From NCBI GenBank assembly GCA_947493325.1, contig CANLQI010000001.1:252501-316500 (forward strand): 64,000 nucleotides of DNA, given 5' to 3'. Shown here piece by piece: positions 9,048-17,263 of this stretch (positions are counted from its first letter, which is position 1; each line of letters begins with the position of its first letter). This DNA comes from an uncultured Sphingomonadaceae bacterium. GTDB taxonomy: Bacteria; Pseudomonadota; Alphaproteobacteria; Sphingomonadales; Sphingomonadaceae. Made by a program: the position numbers and the translations under genes. Below the pieces are notes generated by a model that saw nothing but the letters and a program-made list of their open reading frames with translations, made no database searches and had not been told where the DNA came from.

Positions 9048-9520
9048 GATCCGCTCACAAAGCTGGCGTTGACGGAAATCGCACCGCCATTGGCGGGTGC
9101 GGTGGTGAGGGTTTCGAGGCGGATACCCTGCTGTTCCAGTTCATTTACCCATGCGAAAAAGGCGGCCGGATTGGCGCTGGACATGGTGATAGTGGCGGCC
9201 GTGTTGCCGCGTGGGTCATTGCGGTCCACGGTAAAGCCTTTCTCGGCTGCCGATGCGGCAATCACCTGATGCAGCGAACCGGCAGGGCGCCTCTGCTGCG
9301 CGGCTCTTTCCCCTGTCAGCAGGTCGAGCTTGGCCGACAGCCGCGCGCTGTCTTCGGCGGCGATCGCATAGTCCTGCCGCGCGCCAGAATAGGCGCTGAT
9401 GAGGGGCAGGATGATGCCATATACAGCGATTACAATGGCGAGCAGTGCCGCAAAAATGCTGACCAATATCTGCTCACGGCGGGTGAGGGCGGCGAACCAG
9501 TTTGTGATCTTTGCCATCAT
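9044..9520 (-). CDS. gspM: Type II secretion system protein GspM
   Basis: A 158-residue inner-membrane protein: a short cytoplasmic N-terminus (TNWFAALTRREQILVSIFA), one membrane helix, a periplasmic coiled-coil stretch and a ferredoxin-like C-terminal domain. This is the architecture of GspM, which with GspL forms the inner-membrane assembly platform. The start at 9520 overlaps the gspL stop as ATGA, and the stop overlaps the gspN start in the same way, pointing to coupled translation. A second ATG three bases on would give an almost identical product. Confidence 0.9.
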   Translation of the reverse strand: MMAKITNWFAALTRREQILVSIFAALLAIVIAVYGIILPLISAYSGARQDYAIAAEDSARLSAKLDLLTGERAAQQRRPAGSLHQVIAASAAEKGFTVDRNDPRGNTAATITMSSANPAAFFAWVNELEQQGIRLETLTTAPANGGAISVNASFVSGS

Positions 9521-10674
9521 GATATGCGCACCGTTATATTAGCCACAACCGATCCGGTGGTATCCTGCGTCAGTGCGGGCGGCACGGTAATGACATAGCC
9601 CTGCCGCTGGAGCAGGATCAGCGCGGCGTCAATATCTTCCTTGCGCGCGGCGGCCAGCGTGACCGCCACCGTACCATCGGCCTGATAACTGAGCTGGCGT
9701 ACCGAAATGCCCTGCAAAGGTTCAATCGCGGCAAATAAGGCGGACGTCGGCACAGTGAACAATCGTCCGCCCAGACCGCGGCGATAAAGCGCCTCGTCCG
9801 CCATCTGCTCCGCGCTCGCGATATCGGTGGCCGCAGGGAAAGTGATCTGCGCTTTGTTGAGCGCGCTGTCCCTTACCTGATTTGCGCCGATACTGTATTT
9901 CCCGATCTGGATCAGGAAAATCGCCAGAGTGAGCAGCAATACCGCGGCTGCCATCATGGCAAGCCGTTTGATCTGTGCCCAGTTCAGCCATGTATTTTCG
10001 CGTTTTGGCGCAAAAATTCCCTGCCGCATATTGAGCGGCGGCGCCGCGAAAGCCGCCAGCATCTGTGCTTCCATGGCATCTGCATCCAGCGGCGTGACTT
10101 TTGTATCCTTCAGCAATGTGGAGCGCAGCGCATCCTCATCGCTGAAAATGGCATGTGCTGTGCGCAGCATTGCGCCATTGCCGATATCGCCGGCGACTGC
10201 GTCTTGCTGCGGTACAGGCAACACCAGTCCGGCAGGCATGACGATATCTGCGTCAATTCCGGCCAAAGCCAGTTCATCCAGCCAGTGTGACAGATATTGC
10301 GCGCTTACTGCGGCGCTGATGGTATGCAGGGGCGCGTCGCCATCCGGGTCGCTGACAGCGCTTGCAACATGCAAATCCTCTGGCGGGCTCATGGACTTTC
10401 GCGCGGCTTGCAATGACGCCGCAGCACTGGCCTGCGCTGGGGTCAGGTCCGTCCATTCGGCAAAATATATCGCTGTTTCACTGACCGGAAGCAACGCCAT
10501 GATTGGCGTGCCTTCATCCAGCGGCGTGATATCAGCGAGCTTTTCCCCTTCGCCATTCAGCATGGCCAGTTCGCCCGACGACAGGCTTTCCCCATCCTCG
10601 CCAACGCGCCACCAGCGCAGCGGCACGGCAGGCGATACGGGCAGCGCCAGAATAAGACCGCTGGCTTCGCTCAC
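9517..10674 (-). CDS. gspL: Type II secretion system protein GspL
   Basis: A 385-residue inner-membrane protein. About 240 cytoplasmic residues form the actin-like domain that recruits the GspE ATPase. They are followed by a membrane helix (MMAAAVLLLTLAIFLIQ) and a periplasmic ferredoxin-like domain that pairs with GspM. The length and the Trp-rich opening PLRWWRVGEDG fit the family. The gene starts 90 bp after gspG. In most type II clusters gspH, I, J and K would lie in that position; here none is present. Confidence 0.9.
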   Translation of the reverse strand: MSEASGLILALPVSPAVPLRWWRVGEDGESLSSGELAMLNGEGEKLADITPLDEGTPIMALLPVSETAIYFAEWTDLTPAQASAAASLQAARKSMSPPEDLHVASAVSDPDGDAPLHTISAAVSAQYLSHWLDELALAGIDADIVMPAGLVLPVPQQDAVAGDIGNGAMLRTAHAIFSDEDALRSTLLKDTKVTPLDADAMEAQMLAAFAAPPLNMRQGIFAPKRENTWLNWAQIKRLAMMAAAVLLLTLAIFLIQIGKYSIGANQVRDSALNKAQITFPAATDIASAEQMADEALYRRGLGGRLFTVPTSALFAAIEPLQGISVRQLSYQADGTVAVTLAAARKEDIDAALILLQRQGYVITVPPALTQDTTGSVVANITVRIS

Positions 10675-10764
10675 CTATCGGCTCCGCTGAAAAGCCGGTT
10701 GGGGGTCATGATTGCATGCATGGCATTGCTATCTTTCGCGGGTTTTGGCCTTGCGGTCCAGACC
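10675..10764. other. gspG-gspL gap where gspH-I-J-K are missing
   Basis: This 90-bp stretch holds no complete gene. On the minus strand a short frame reads MTPNRLFSGADR and ends in an ATGA overlap with the gspL start. That is the kind of overlap expected from the end of a gspK gene. It may be a leftover after deletion of the minor pseudopilin genes, but twelve residues are too few to prove it. Confidence 0.35.
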
Positions 10765-11250
10765 CTAATTGCCGCCGCTGTAAATATCGGCGTCCAATCC
10801 ATCCCCGCCCGGAGCGCCATCCGCACCCAGCGAATAGATCTCGTATGCCGCGCCATTTTGCCCCGGGCTCCTGTATTGATAGGGACGTCCCCACGGATCA
10901 TCGGGCAATTGTTGGATATAACCGCCCGCGCGGTAACGTTCGGGGCGTGTCAGAGATGGCGGCGCCGTACGCAGTGCCTGCAGCCCCTCACCAGTGGCGG
11001 GATAGTTCAGATTATCAAGTCGGTACATTTCCATCGCCTGCCCCATGGTGGCGATATCGCTCTCGGCCTTGGTCACCATCGCCTGATCCTGACTGGGCAG
11101 GACATTGAGGATAACGACGGTGGCGAGCAGGCCGATGATGAATATCACGACCATCAGCTCAACCAGCGTAAATCCTTCTTCCCGCACACGGGCATGTTTG
11201 CGTATCTTGATGAGTTTCGCCAGCAATCTGGCGGTTTTATGTGACAACAT
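10765..11250 (-). CDS. gspG: Type II secretion major pseudopilin GspG
   Basis: A 161-residue pseudopilin. The prepilin peptidase site is EEG|FTLVELMVVIFIIGLLA, with the conserved glutamate at mature position 5. It is followed by the GspG-type body YPATGEGLQALR, DPWGRPYQYRSPG and YSLGADGAPGGDGLDADI, which provides the calcium-site loop. The leader before the cleavage site is about 26 residues, longer than usual; internal starts were not clearly better. The gene lies three bases after gspF. It forms the pseudopilus that pushes substrates through the GspD channel. No prepilin peptidase gene (gspO) is in the window. Confidence 0.96.
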   Translation of the reverse strand: MLSHKTARLLAKLIKIRKHARVREEGFTLVELMVVIFIIGLLATVVILNVLPSQDQAMVTKAESDIATMGQAMEMYRLDNLNYPATGEGLQALRTAPPSLTRPERYRAGGYIQQLPDDPWGRPYQYRSPGQNGAAYEIYSLGADGAPGGDGLDADIYSGGN

Positions 11251-11253
11251 GGG

Positions 11254-12468
11254 TTATAATCCTGTCAGGTTTTGCAGTTGCAATATAGGCAGCAGTATAG
11301 CGAGAATAATCAGCGCGACCAACCCGCCCATTATGACGATGATGGCGGGTTCGAGCAAGGAAAGTGCCGTAGACGTGAAATTGCTGAATTCTCGTTCCAG
11401 ATAATCGGCCGCGCGGTCGAGCATTGGGCCAAGCTGTCCCGCGCTTTCGCCGCTGGAGGCCAGATAGACAAGCAGCGGCGGGAAATGGCCGGAAGCAGCG
11501 AGCGCACCCGACAGGCTGCCGCCGCCGCGAATGCGCTCCACAATTTCATCCATCGACCGGCGCAGCACGCTATTGCGGACTGTCTGGCTGGTGAGTTTCA
11601 AACCTTCCAGCAGTGGCAACCCGCTTTGCACCATGGTGGCAAGCGTACGTGCGAGGCGCGCGGCATGCACATCACGGATCAGTTTGCCGATAATCGGCAG
11701 GCGCAGCAGCACGCCATCAAAACGGTAGCGGACATCCGCATTCTGCAGCACGCGCCAGCATAGCACGGCCAATATGATGAGACCGATCAATATCGCCCAC
11801 CACCACTGCGCCAGAAATTCGGAAATGCCAATCACAATGCGGGTCAGCAGCGGCAACTGACGGCTGGCATTGTCGAATTGTTCGACCACGCGCGGCACCA
11901 CTGACACCATCAGCCCTGTGACCACCGCAACGGCGACCAATGTGAGCACAACCGGATAGGCGAGCGCGGAAATCACTTTCCCGCGAATCTCCGCCTGTTT
12001 TTCCAACAGATCGGCAAGCCGTTCCATGATGACGGGCAGGCTGCCCGAATTTTCACCTGCGGCCACCATGGCGCGGAAAATGGCGGGAAAGCTTTTGGGC
12101 TCGCGGCGCATCGATTCTGCCAGTGTCTGCCCCTCGACCACGCCTGCATGAACATTGCCCAAAATGAGGCGATGCTGTTCCTTTTCGCTCTGGCGGCTGA
12201 TGGTGCGCAAGCTTTCTTCGAGCGGACTGACCCGCATGAGTGACGACATCTGCCGCGTAAAAAGCGTGAGTGCCTTGGCCGACATTTTTGGACTGCGACT
12301 GCGCAATAACGGCGCGCGGGCCGGGCTTTCTGTGGCTGGACCGATTTTGACAACGAACAGTTTCTGGCCTTCCAGCTTGCGGCGGCCGTCCACATCATTG
12401 GCGGCGGTCAGGCGTCCGGATTTTTCGCGGCCTTTGGGATCGATCGCCACATATTCAAATTCAGCCAT
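11254..12468 (-). CDS. gspF: Type II secretion inner-membrane platform protein GspF
   Basis: A 404-residue protein with two repeated cytoplasmic helical domains and three membrane segments, the normal GspF size and layout. I start it at MAEFEYVAID (12468), not at the longer open frame beginning 12597, because this is the family's usual first line and it overlaps the gspE stop by eight bases. Motifs include FTRQMSSLMRVSPLEESL and the second-domain copy LARTLATMVQSGLPLLEGL. It forms the core around which GspE drives pseudopilus assembly. Confidence 0.95.
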   Translation of the reverse strand: MAEFEYVAIDPKGREKSGRLTAANDVDGRRKLEGQKLFVVKIGPATESPARAPLLRSRSPKMSAKALTLFTRQMSSLMRVSPLEESLRTISRQSEKEQHRLILGNVHAGVVEGQTLAESMRREPKSFPAIFRAMVAAGENSGSLPVIMERLADLLEKQAEIRGKVISALAYPVVLTLVAVAVVTGLMVSVVPRVVEQFDNASRQLPLLTRIVIGISEFLAQWWWAILIGLIILAVLCWRVLQNADVRYRFDGVLLRLPIIGKLIRDVHAARLARTLATMVQSGLPLLEGLKLTSQTVRNSVLRRSMDEIVERIRGGGSLSGALAASGHFPPLLVYLASSGESAGQLGPMLDRAADYLEREFSNFTSTALSLLEPAIIVIMGGLVALIILAILLPILQLQNLTGL

Positions 12469-14038
12469 TATCGCTCTCGCGGCGAGACACCCGTATGGCT
12501 TCTTCGGCGGTGGTATGTCCGCTGCGCACCAGCGCGCGTGCAGAAGCGCCCAGATTGGGGCTGTTGGCAAAGGCATGCCGGGTGATAACGGACTCATCGC
12601 CGCCGTCGTTAATCAGGCGCCGCAGCGTTTCGTCAATCTGGACTGCCTCAAACACGCCGATGCGTCCCTGAAATCCGGTATGATTGCATGCATCGCAGCC
12701 TTTCGGCTGATAGACGACAGTGCCGCTGTCAAAACCGAGCAATGATGCGACAGAGCCGCTGGCCTGCACCGGTTCACGGCATTCAGCGCACAGCCTGCGC
12801 ACAAGCCGCTGCGCGATGACTGCGCGCAGCGTTGAGGCGAGCAGGAACGGTTCGATCTTCATATCGCGCAGCCGGGTAATCGCCCCCACCGCATCATTGG
12901 TATGCACCGTGGACAGCACCAGATGCCCTGTCAGCGAGGCCTGCACCGCAATTTCGGCGGTCTCATGATCGCGTATCTCACCCAGCATCACGACATCGGG
13001 GTCCTGCCGCAAAATCGCGCGCAGGCCGGCCGCGAATGTCAGGCCCACTTTGGTATTCACCTGTGTCTGGCCCACACCTTCTATCGCATATTCGACCGGA
13101 TCCTCGACAGTGAGGATATTGCGCGCGCCGTCATTCAACTGTTTCAGGCCCGCATAGAGCGTTGTGGTTTTACCCGAACCTGTGGGTCCGGTGACGAGGA
13201 TAATGCCATTGGGTTCGCCAAGTGCGTCCTGCAAAATCTGCTGCGTCTGTTCGCTCATGCCGAGCAGATCCATGTTGAGGTCGGCATTTTCCTTGTCGAG
13301 CAGGCGCAGCACCACACGTTCGCCCGCACGGCTGGGCAGAGTCGAAACACGCACATCGATCAATTTGCCACCTAGAGTCAGCCCGATCCGGCCATCCTGC
13401 GGGATACGCCGTTCGGCAATGTCGAGCCGTGCCATCACTTTGATCCGGCTGACGATCACGGGTGCAACATGCGGCGGCATGCGCAGTTTTTCCTGTAACA
13501 CCCCGTCGATGCGCATGCGCACGACTAGGCCGGTTTCATAGGGCTCGATGTGGATATCGGATACACCCTGCCGCGCGGCTTCGGCGATAATCCCGTTGAT
13601 CAACCGGATTGCGGGCGCGTCATCGGCGCTGTCGAGCAGGTCTTCGGCTGTTGGCAAATCGCCCGCAATGCTGCTGAGGTCATCGCCGTCCATATCCAGC
13701 GAATCCGCCATGGCTGCCGCTGTGCCATCCATCGCATAGCGGTCTGACAGTTGCTTCTCAAAAGCCGGTGCATCCATAAATTCGACATCAAAAGGCAAAG
13801 CCAGATGGCGGCGCACTTCGAGCAAAACATAAGGGTCGGCGTTTTCGCGGAGCGCGATTTTCAGGCGGCCATTTTCCTCCCCCGCAATCACCACGCCATT
13901 GTCGCGGGCAAAGCCATAAGGGATTTCGATGGCGTTCAACATATCGGTTTCGGGTAGGCCAGTGATATCGCTGCCTGCTTCCAATGGCGTTTCGGCAGGG
14001 ATTGCTTCCACCTTATCACCACCGCGCTTGATCTTCAT
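12461..14038 (-). CDS. gspE: Type II secretion ATPase GspE
   Basis: A 525-residue cytoplasmic hexameric ATPase. The N-terminal domain binds GspL. The catalytic domain has Walker A GPTGSGKTT (about residues 284-292), the Asp box ILTVEDPVEYAIEG, Walker B DPDVVMLGEIRDHETAEIA and the His box GHLVLSTVHTNDA. The C-terminal zinc-binding loop has two CxxC pairs (CAEC and CDAC), as in true GspE proteins. Start and stop both overlap neighbours (gspD by four bases, gspF by eight). Confidence 0.97.
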   Translation of the reverse strand: MKIKRGGDKVEAIPAETPLEAGSDITGLPETDMLNAIEIPYGFARDNGVVIAGEENGRLKIALRENADPYVLLEVRRHLALPFDVEFMDAPAFEKQLSDRYAMDGTAAAMADSLDMDGDDLSSIAGDLPTAEDLLDSADDAPAIRLINGIIAEAARQGVSDIHIEPYETGLVVRMRIDGVLQEKLRMPPHVAPVIVSRIKVMARLDIAERRIPQDGRIGLTLGGKLIDVRVSTLPSRAGERVVLRLLDKENADLNMDLLGMSEQTQQILQDALGEPNGIILVTGPTGSGKTTTLYAGLKQLNDGARNILTVEDPVEYAIEGVGQTQVNTKVGLTFAAGLRAILRQDPDVVMLGEIRDHETAEIAVQASLTGHLVLSTVHTNDAVGAITRLRDMKIEPFLLASTLRAVIAQRLVRRLCAECREPVQASGSVASLLGFDSGTVVYQPKGCDACNHTGFQGRIGVFEAVQIDETLRRLINDGGDESVITRHAFANSPNLGASARALVRSGHTTAEEAIRVSRRESDNG

Positions 14039-16182
14039 CGCACGCTGCTTTCAGGCACATCGGTTTGCTCGATAATGGTGGGCTGCTGCATGGAAGAGGG
14101 CCGGATAATGGTATCATTCGGTTGCGGCGCACCCGGCGGCACGGTGCCCAGATAATCACGCACAAGCTCGTCCAGACTGGGTTCAATGTCAGGGTTGCGC
14201 AGCAATTGCTGCCCCCGCACATAGCCATAACGCTGTGCCGCAATACGGCGTGCATCGGCGCGGGTGCGCAAAATGGTGGGGCGGATAAAGACCATCAGAT
14301 TGGTCTTCACCCGGCTGCGTCCGCGTGATTTGAAAAGCTCGCCGATAATCGGAATATCGCCCAGCAGCGGGATTTTCTGGATCGTGCGGCGCTCATTGTC
14401 ATCCAGCAGACCGCCGAGCGCGACGATTTCGCCGTCACCCACGGTGACTGTCGTGTCGATTTCACGCTTGTTGATGATAAGCTCGTTAAAATCCTTGGAA
14501 ACCGGACCGACTATCGACGACACTTCCTGTCGCAGGTCCAGTTTTACCTGATTGCCCGCATTGATTTGCGGTAGCACTTCCAGCTCGATACCCACATTTT
14601 GCCGCTGGATCGTGCGAAATGCATTGTCGAAATTATTGCTGAGCGCCTCACCGGTGGAAATTGGAATTTCCTGTCCGAACAATATGCTGGCCTGCACATT
14701 GTCATTGGTGGTGATGGATGGGGTGGAAAGGATATTGGAATTGCTGTCGGCCTGCACCGCGTTGATGATCGCACCAAGCACGGCATTATTGCCCAGATCT
14801 GTGGCAAAGCCGGTAAATCCGCCGCGCGCACCCAGTGCCGCCTGCGCCGCATTCTGACGCAGAAAGTCGCCGGTGGCGCTGTTGTTGGTGGTGGTGACGA
14901 CATTGCCGTTGATAACGGTTGTCTGCTGATCCAGATCATCGGCAATCAATCCACCGGCAAGGTCGATGATATTGGTGGCGATATTGGAGAAATTGGTGAC
15001 GGCAAACGGGATATCCTTGCCGCCCAGCAATATCTGTACGCCCAGTTCCTTGGCCACACTGTCGGAAATTTCGACAATAATTGCTTCGACCAGCACCTGT
15101 TCCTGCCGTACGTCTAACTGCCGGATAAGCTCGGACAGCTGTCTTTGCGTGTCGAGCGGGGCGGAGATGATGATCGCGTTCGCACCTTCATAGCGCGTTA
15201 TAATCGCCTGACCGCGGCCATTGGGGAGCGCAATGGCGCTTCCGCCGGAACCCGCGGTGGCGGGTGTTGCCGCTGCATCACCGGATGTGGCCGTTGCTAA
15301 GGGCGCAACGGCGGCCACACTGGATGCACCTTGTCCGCCGACCAACCTTTCCAACACAGGCACCATGGTCGCTGCATCGGCATAATCCAGCCAGACCACG
15401 CGAATTTCCGACCCATTGGCAGCGCGTGCGTCAAGCTCGCGCGCCATCGCCGCGAGTTTGGCGAGGGTGCGCGGATCGCCGCGCATGGCGATGGCATTGG
15501 AGCTGTCGACAGCGGCAATCGATGCAAGGGCAGCGCGGCCTTCGCCGCCCGTACCGGGCACCAACTGTGTCAGTGCCTGCGCAATTTCACGTGCACCTGC
15601 ATGATCGAGCCCGACCAGCATGGTGGACGCATTATCCTGATCAATCTGGGCAATGAGCTGGCGGATGCGGCGTACATTATCGGCATAATCCGCCACCACC
15701 AGGCTGTTGCCCGAACGGTTGGCCGTGACTGATCCTTCCTTGCTGACCAATGGCCGCAAAGTTTCGACCGCGCTGGCGGCATCCATTGCTTTCAGGCGGA
15801 AAACTTCGGTGACAAACTGGTTGCGGTTGACGCGCGTGGTGCCGACGGGGCCAGGCTGGCTGGCGGCACTATCGGCGGGCTGAATACGTAGCGCGCCGCC
15901 CGCGACCGGTACGGCGACCAGCCCATTGGCGCGCAGGGTGGCCAGAAAAACCTCGAAATATTCGGAGCGTGACAAGGGCCGGTCCGTAACGACGGAAACC
16001 TTGCCCTGCACGCGGCCATCAACAATGAAGGTGCGGCCGGTGACCTGCGCTGCATCCGCCACAAAAGCGCGGATATCGGCATCGCGAACATTCAGTACAT
16101 GTTGCGCCATCACTGCGGTGGGCGTGGTCAATGCCACAGACGAAATGGCAAGTGCCATCGGGGCGAATAATTTCAACTTCAT
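14035..16182 (-). CDS. gspD: Type II secretion outer-membrane secretin GspD
   Basis: A 715-residue secretin with a cleavable signal peptide (MKLKLFAPMALAISSVALTT, cut after VMAQ). In order come an N0 domain (HVLNVRDADIRAFVADAAQ), N1-N3 repeats, a Gly/Ala/Ser-rich insertion near residues 295-325, and the secretin barrel with the family signature VPLLGDIPIIGELFK in the form IPLLGDIPIIGELFKSRG. It forms the outer-membrane channel. The four-base ATGA overlaps with gspC and gspE support one transcript. No pilotin gene is visible nearby. Confidence 0.97.
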   Translation of the reverse strand: MKLKLFAPMALAISSVALTTPTAVMAQHVLNVRDADIRAFVADAAQVTGRTFIVDGRVQGKVSVVTDRPLSRSEYFEVFLATLRANGLVAVPVAGGALRIQPADSAASQPGPVGTTRVNRNQFVTEVFRLKAMDAASAVETLRPLVSKEGSVTANRSGNSLVVADYADNVRRIRQLIAQIDQDNASTMLVGLDHAGAREIAQALTQLVPGTGGEGRAALASIAAVDSSNAIAMRGDPRTLAKLAAMARELDARAANGSEIRVVWLDYADAATMVPVLERLVGGQGASSVAAVAPLATATSGDAAATPATAGSGGSAIALPNGRGQAIITRYEGANAIIISAPLDTQRQLSELIRQLDVRQEQVLVEAIIVEISDSVAKELGVQILLGGKDIPFAVTNFSNIATNIIDLAGGLIADDLDQQTTVINGNVVTTTNNSATGDFLRQNAAQAALGARGGFTGFATDLGNNAVLGAIINAVQADSNSNILSTPSITTNDNVQASILFGQEIPISTGEALSNNFDNAFRTIQRQNVGIELEVLPQINAGNQVKLDLRQEVSSIVGPVSKDFNELIINKREIDTTVTVGDGEIVALGGLLDDNERRTIQKIPLLGDIPIIGELFKSRGRSRVKTNLMVFIRPTILRTRADARRIAAQRYGYVRGQQLLRNPDIEPSLDELVRDYLGTVPPGAPQPNDTIIRPSSMQQPTIIEQTDVPESSVR

Positions 16183-17057
16183 GGGGCAGGTATCACAATC
16201 GCTATGGGCACTTCGGACGCGCCGCGTTCAACCTGAACCGACAGGCGTGCGCCCGGGGTCAGCTGGTCCATCAATTTTCCAACATCGCTGGCAGAGCGGA
16301 TCGGCTGGCCGTTGACCGCGGTAATAATGTCACCACTGCGCAGGCCGGTGGCGGTAAATAGGTCGCCGTTGCTTCCCGGAGAGACAGTGAGACCAGTCAC
16401 CTGTCCATCATCCGTGCGCGGGGATAGGGATACCGCGCTGCGGATAGCTGCGGCATTTGCGGGGGCAGGCGGGGTGCTTGCGGGGCGGCCTGTATCGACA
16501 GTTTGCATGCCTGACGCGCCTGTGCCTGCTGAACCTGTGCTTGCTGAACCCACTGTTTCGGCCGGTATCGATTGGTCCAGATAAAGACTTTCGGTCTGAC
16601 CGTTGCGGCTTAGCGTGACATGATCAAAAGCAACCGATGCCAGTGTGACACCGGGCATGACTTCCTGACCCACGTCAAAGTTTTTCTGTACGCCGTCTTT
16701 TGCGGATATAATGGCGCTGCCGCCGCCTGACGCCTGATTCATGCGGATACCGTATAATGTAAGCTGTAGGGCCGTTACTTCGGTAGTTTGTACAGTCTGT
16801 GTTCCCGTACGGTTAAACGGATCAAAGCGCGAGAAGAGAAGCGTGCGTGCATTGGGAGCGATGATTTCCGCGCCTGCAGGACGCCAGTCGCCATACGGGG
16901 TTATGGGCGTGACAACAGTCCAGATCAGACGCGCCAATTGCACCAGTATAAGCAGCGCGAGAAGCGCCCAGAGCCAGCTGTATAGCATGGAGCCCTCACG
17001 CCGGATACGCACCGTGCGAACCCTTTCAAGCCAGGATTGAGTATATGTGGCCGCCAC
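16179..17057 (-). CDS. gspC: Type II secretion protein GspC
   Basis: A 292-residue inner-membrane protein: a short cytoplasmic N-terminus, a membrane helix (LYSWLWALLALLILVQLARL), a periplasmic homology region and a C-terminal PDZ domain (GLRSGDIITAVNGQPIRSAS). GspC links the inner platform to GspD and helps select substrates. The start used is a GTG at 17057 with AGAGG ten bases upstream; an internal ATG just before LYSWLW is possible but would remove the cytoplasmic tail. It is the first gene of the secretion run, and a Pho-box match lies 54 bp upstream. Confidence 0.93.
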   Translation of the reverse strand: MAATYTQSWLERVRTVRIRREGSMLYSWLWALLALLILVQLARLIWTVVTPITPYGDWRPAGAEIIAPNARTLLFSRFDPFNRTGTQTVQTTEVTALQLTLYGIRMNQASGGGSAIISAKDGVQKNFDVGQEVMPGVTLASVAFDHVTLSRNGQTESLYLDQSIPAETVGSASTGSAGTGASGMQTVDTGRPASTPPAPANAAAIRSAVSLSPRTDDGQVTGLTVSPGSNGDLFTATGLRSGDIITAVNGQPIRSASDVGKLMDQLTPGARLSVQVERGASEVPIAIVIPAP

Positions 17058-17110
17058 GAATCATTACCTCTCGACTGGCACTGTAGCTAGGGACGCGAGA
17101 TTACGATAGG

Positions 17111-17128
17111 GTGACGTAAATATGACAG
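17111..17128 (-). promoter_or_regulatory. Candidate Pho box upstream of gspC
   Basis: The minus-strand 18-mer CTGTCATATTTACGTCAC has the Pho-box layout of two 7-base CTGTCA(T/C)-like half sites separated by a 4-base AT spacer. The first half is perfect and the second differs at two positions. It sits 54 bp before the gspC start, a normal distance for a PhoB-activated promoter in which the box replaces the -35 element. Confidence 0.65.
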
Positions 17129-17183
17129 AAAATTGAAATTGCGGCAGGCCTTTCTGGCGGACTGCCTTTATAGCATTGAAAGA

Positions 17184-17220
17184 AAAGAAAAAAGGCAGCC
17201 GACTATCGCCAACTGCCTTT
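17184..17220 (-). terminator. Intrinsic terminator of the TonB-dependent receptor gene
   Basis: Read on the minus strand, AAAGGCAG and CTGCCTTT (17213-17220 and 17191-17198) pair around a 14-base loop. A T-rich run follows directly. It lies about 45 bp past the receptor stop codon and insulates that gene from the gspC promoter. Confidence 0.75.
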
Positions 17221-17263
17221 AGGTGTTCGCCGGAGGGGAGGGTGGCGAAATGGGTAAAATCGG

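Noticed and set aside
10671-10901. 76-residue frame overlapping gspG and ending at gspL
   Set aside because: Most of it is the gspG sequence in another frame. Only its last dozen residues lie in the gap, and they are discussed as a possible gspK remnant.
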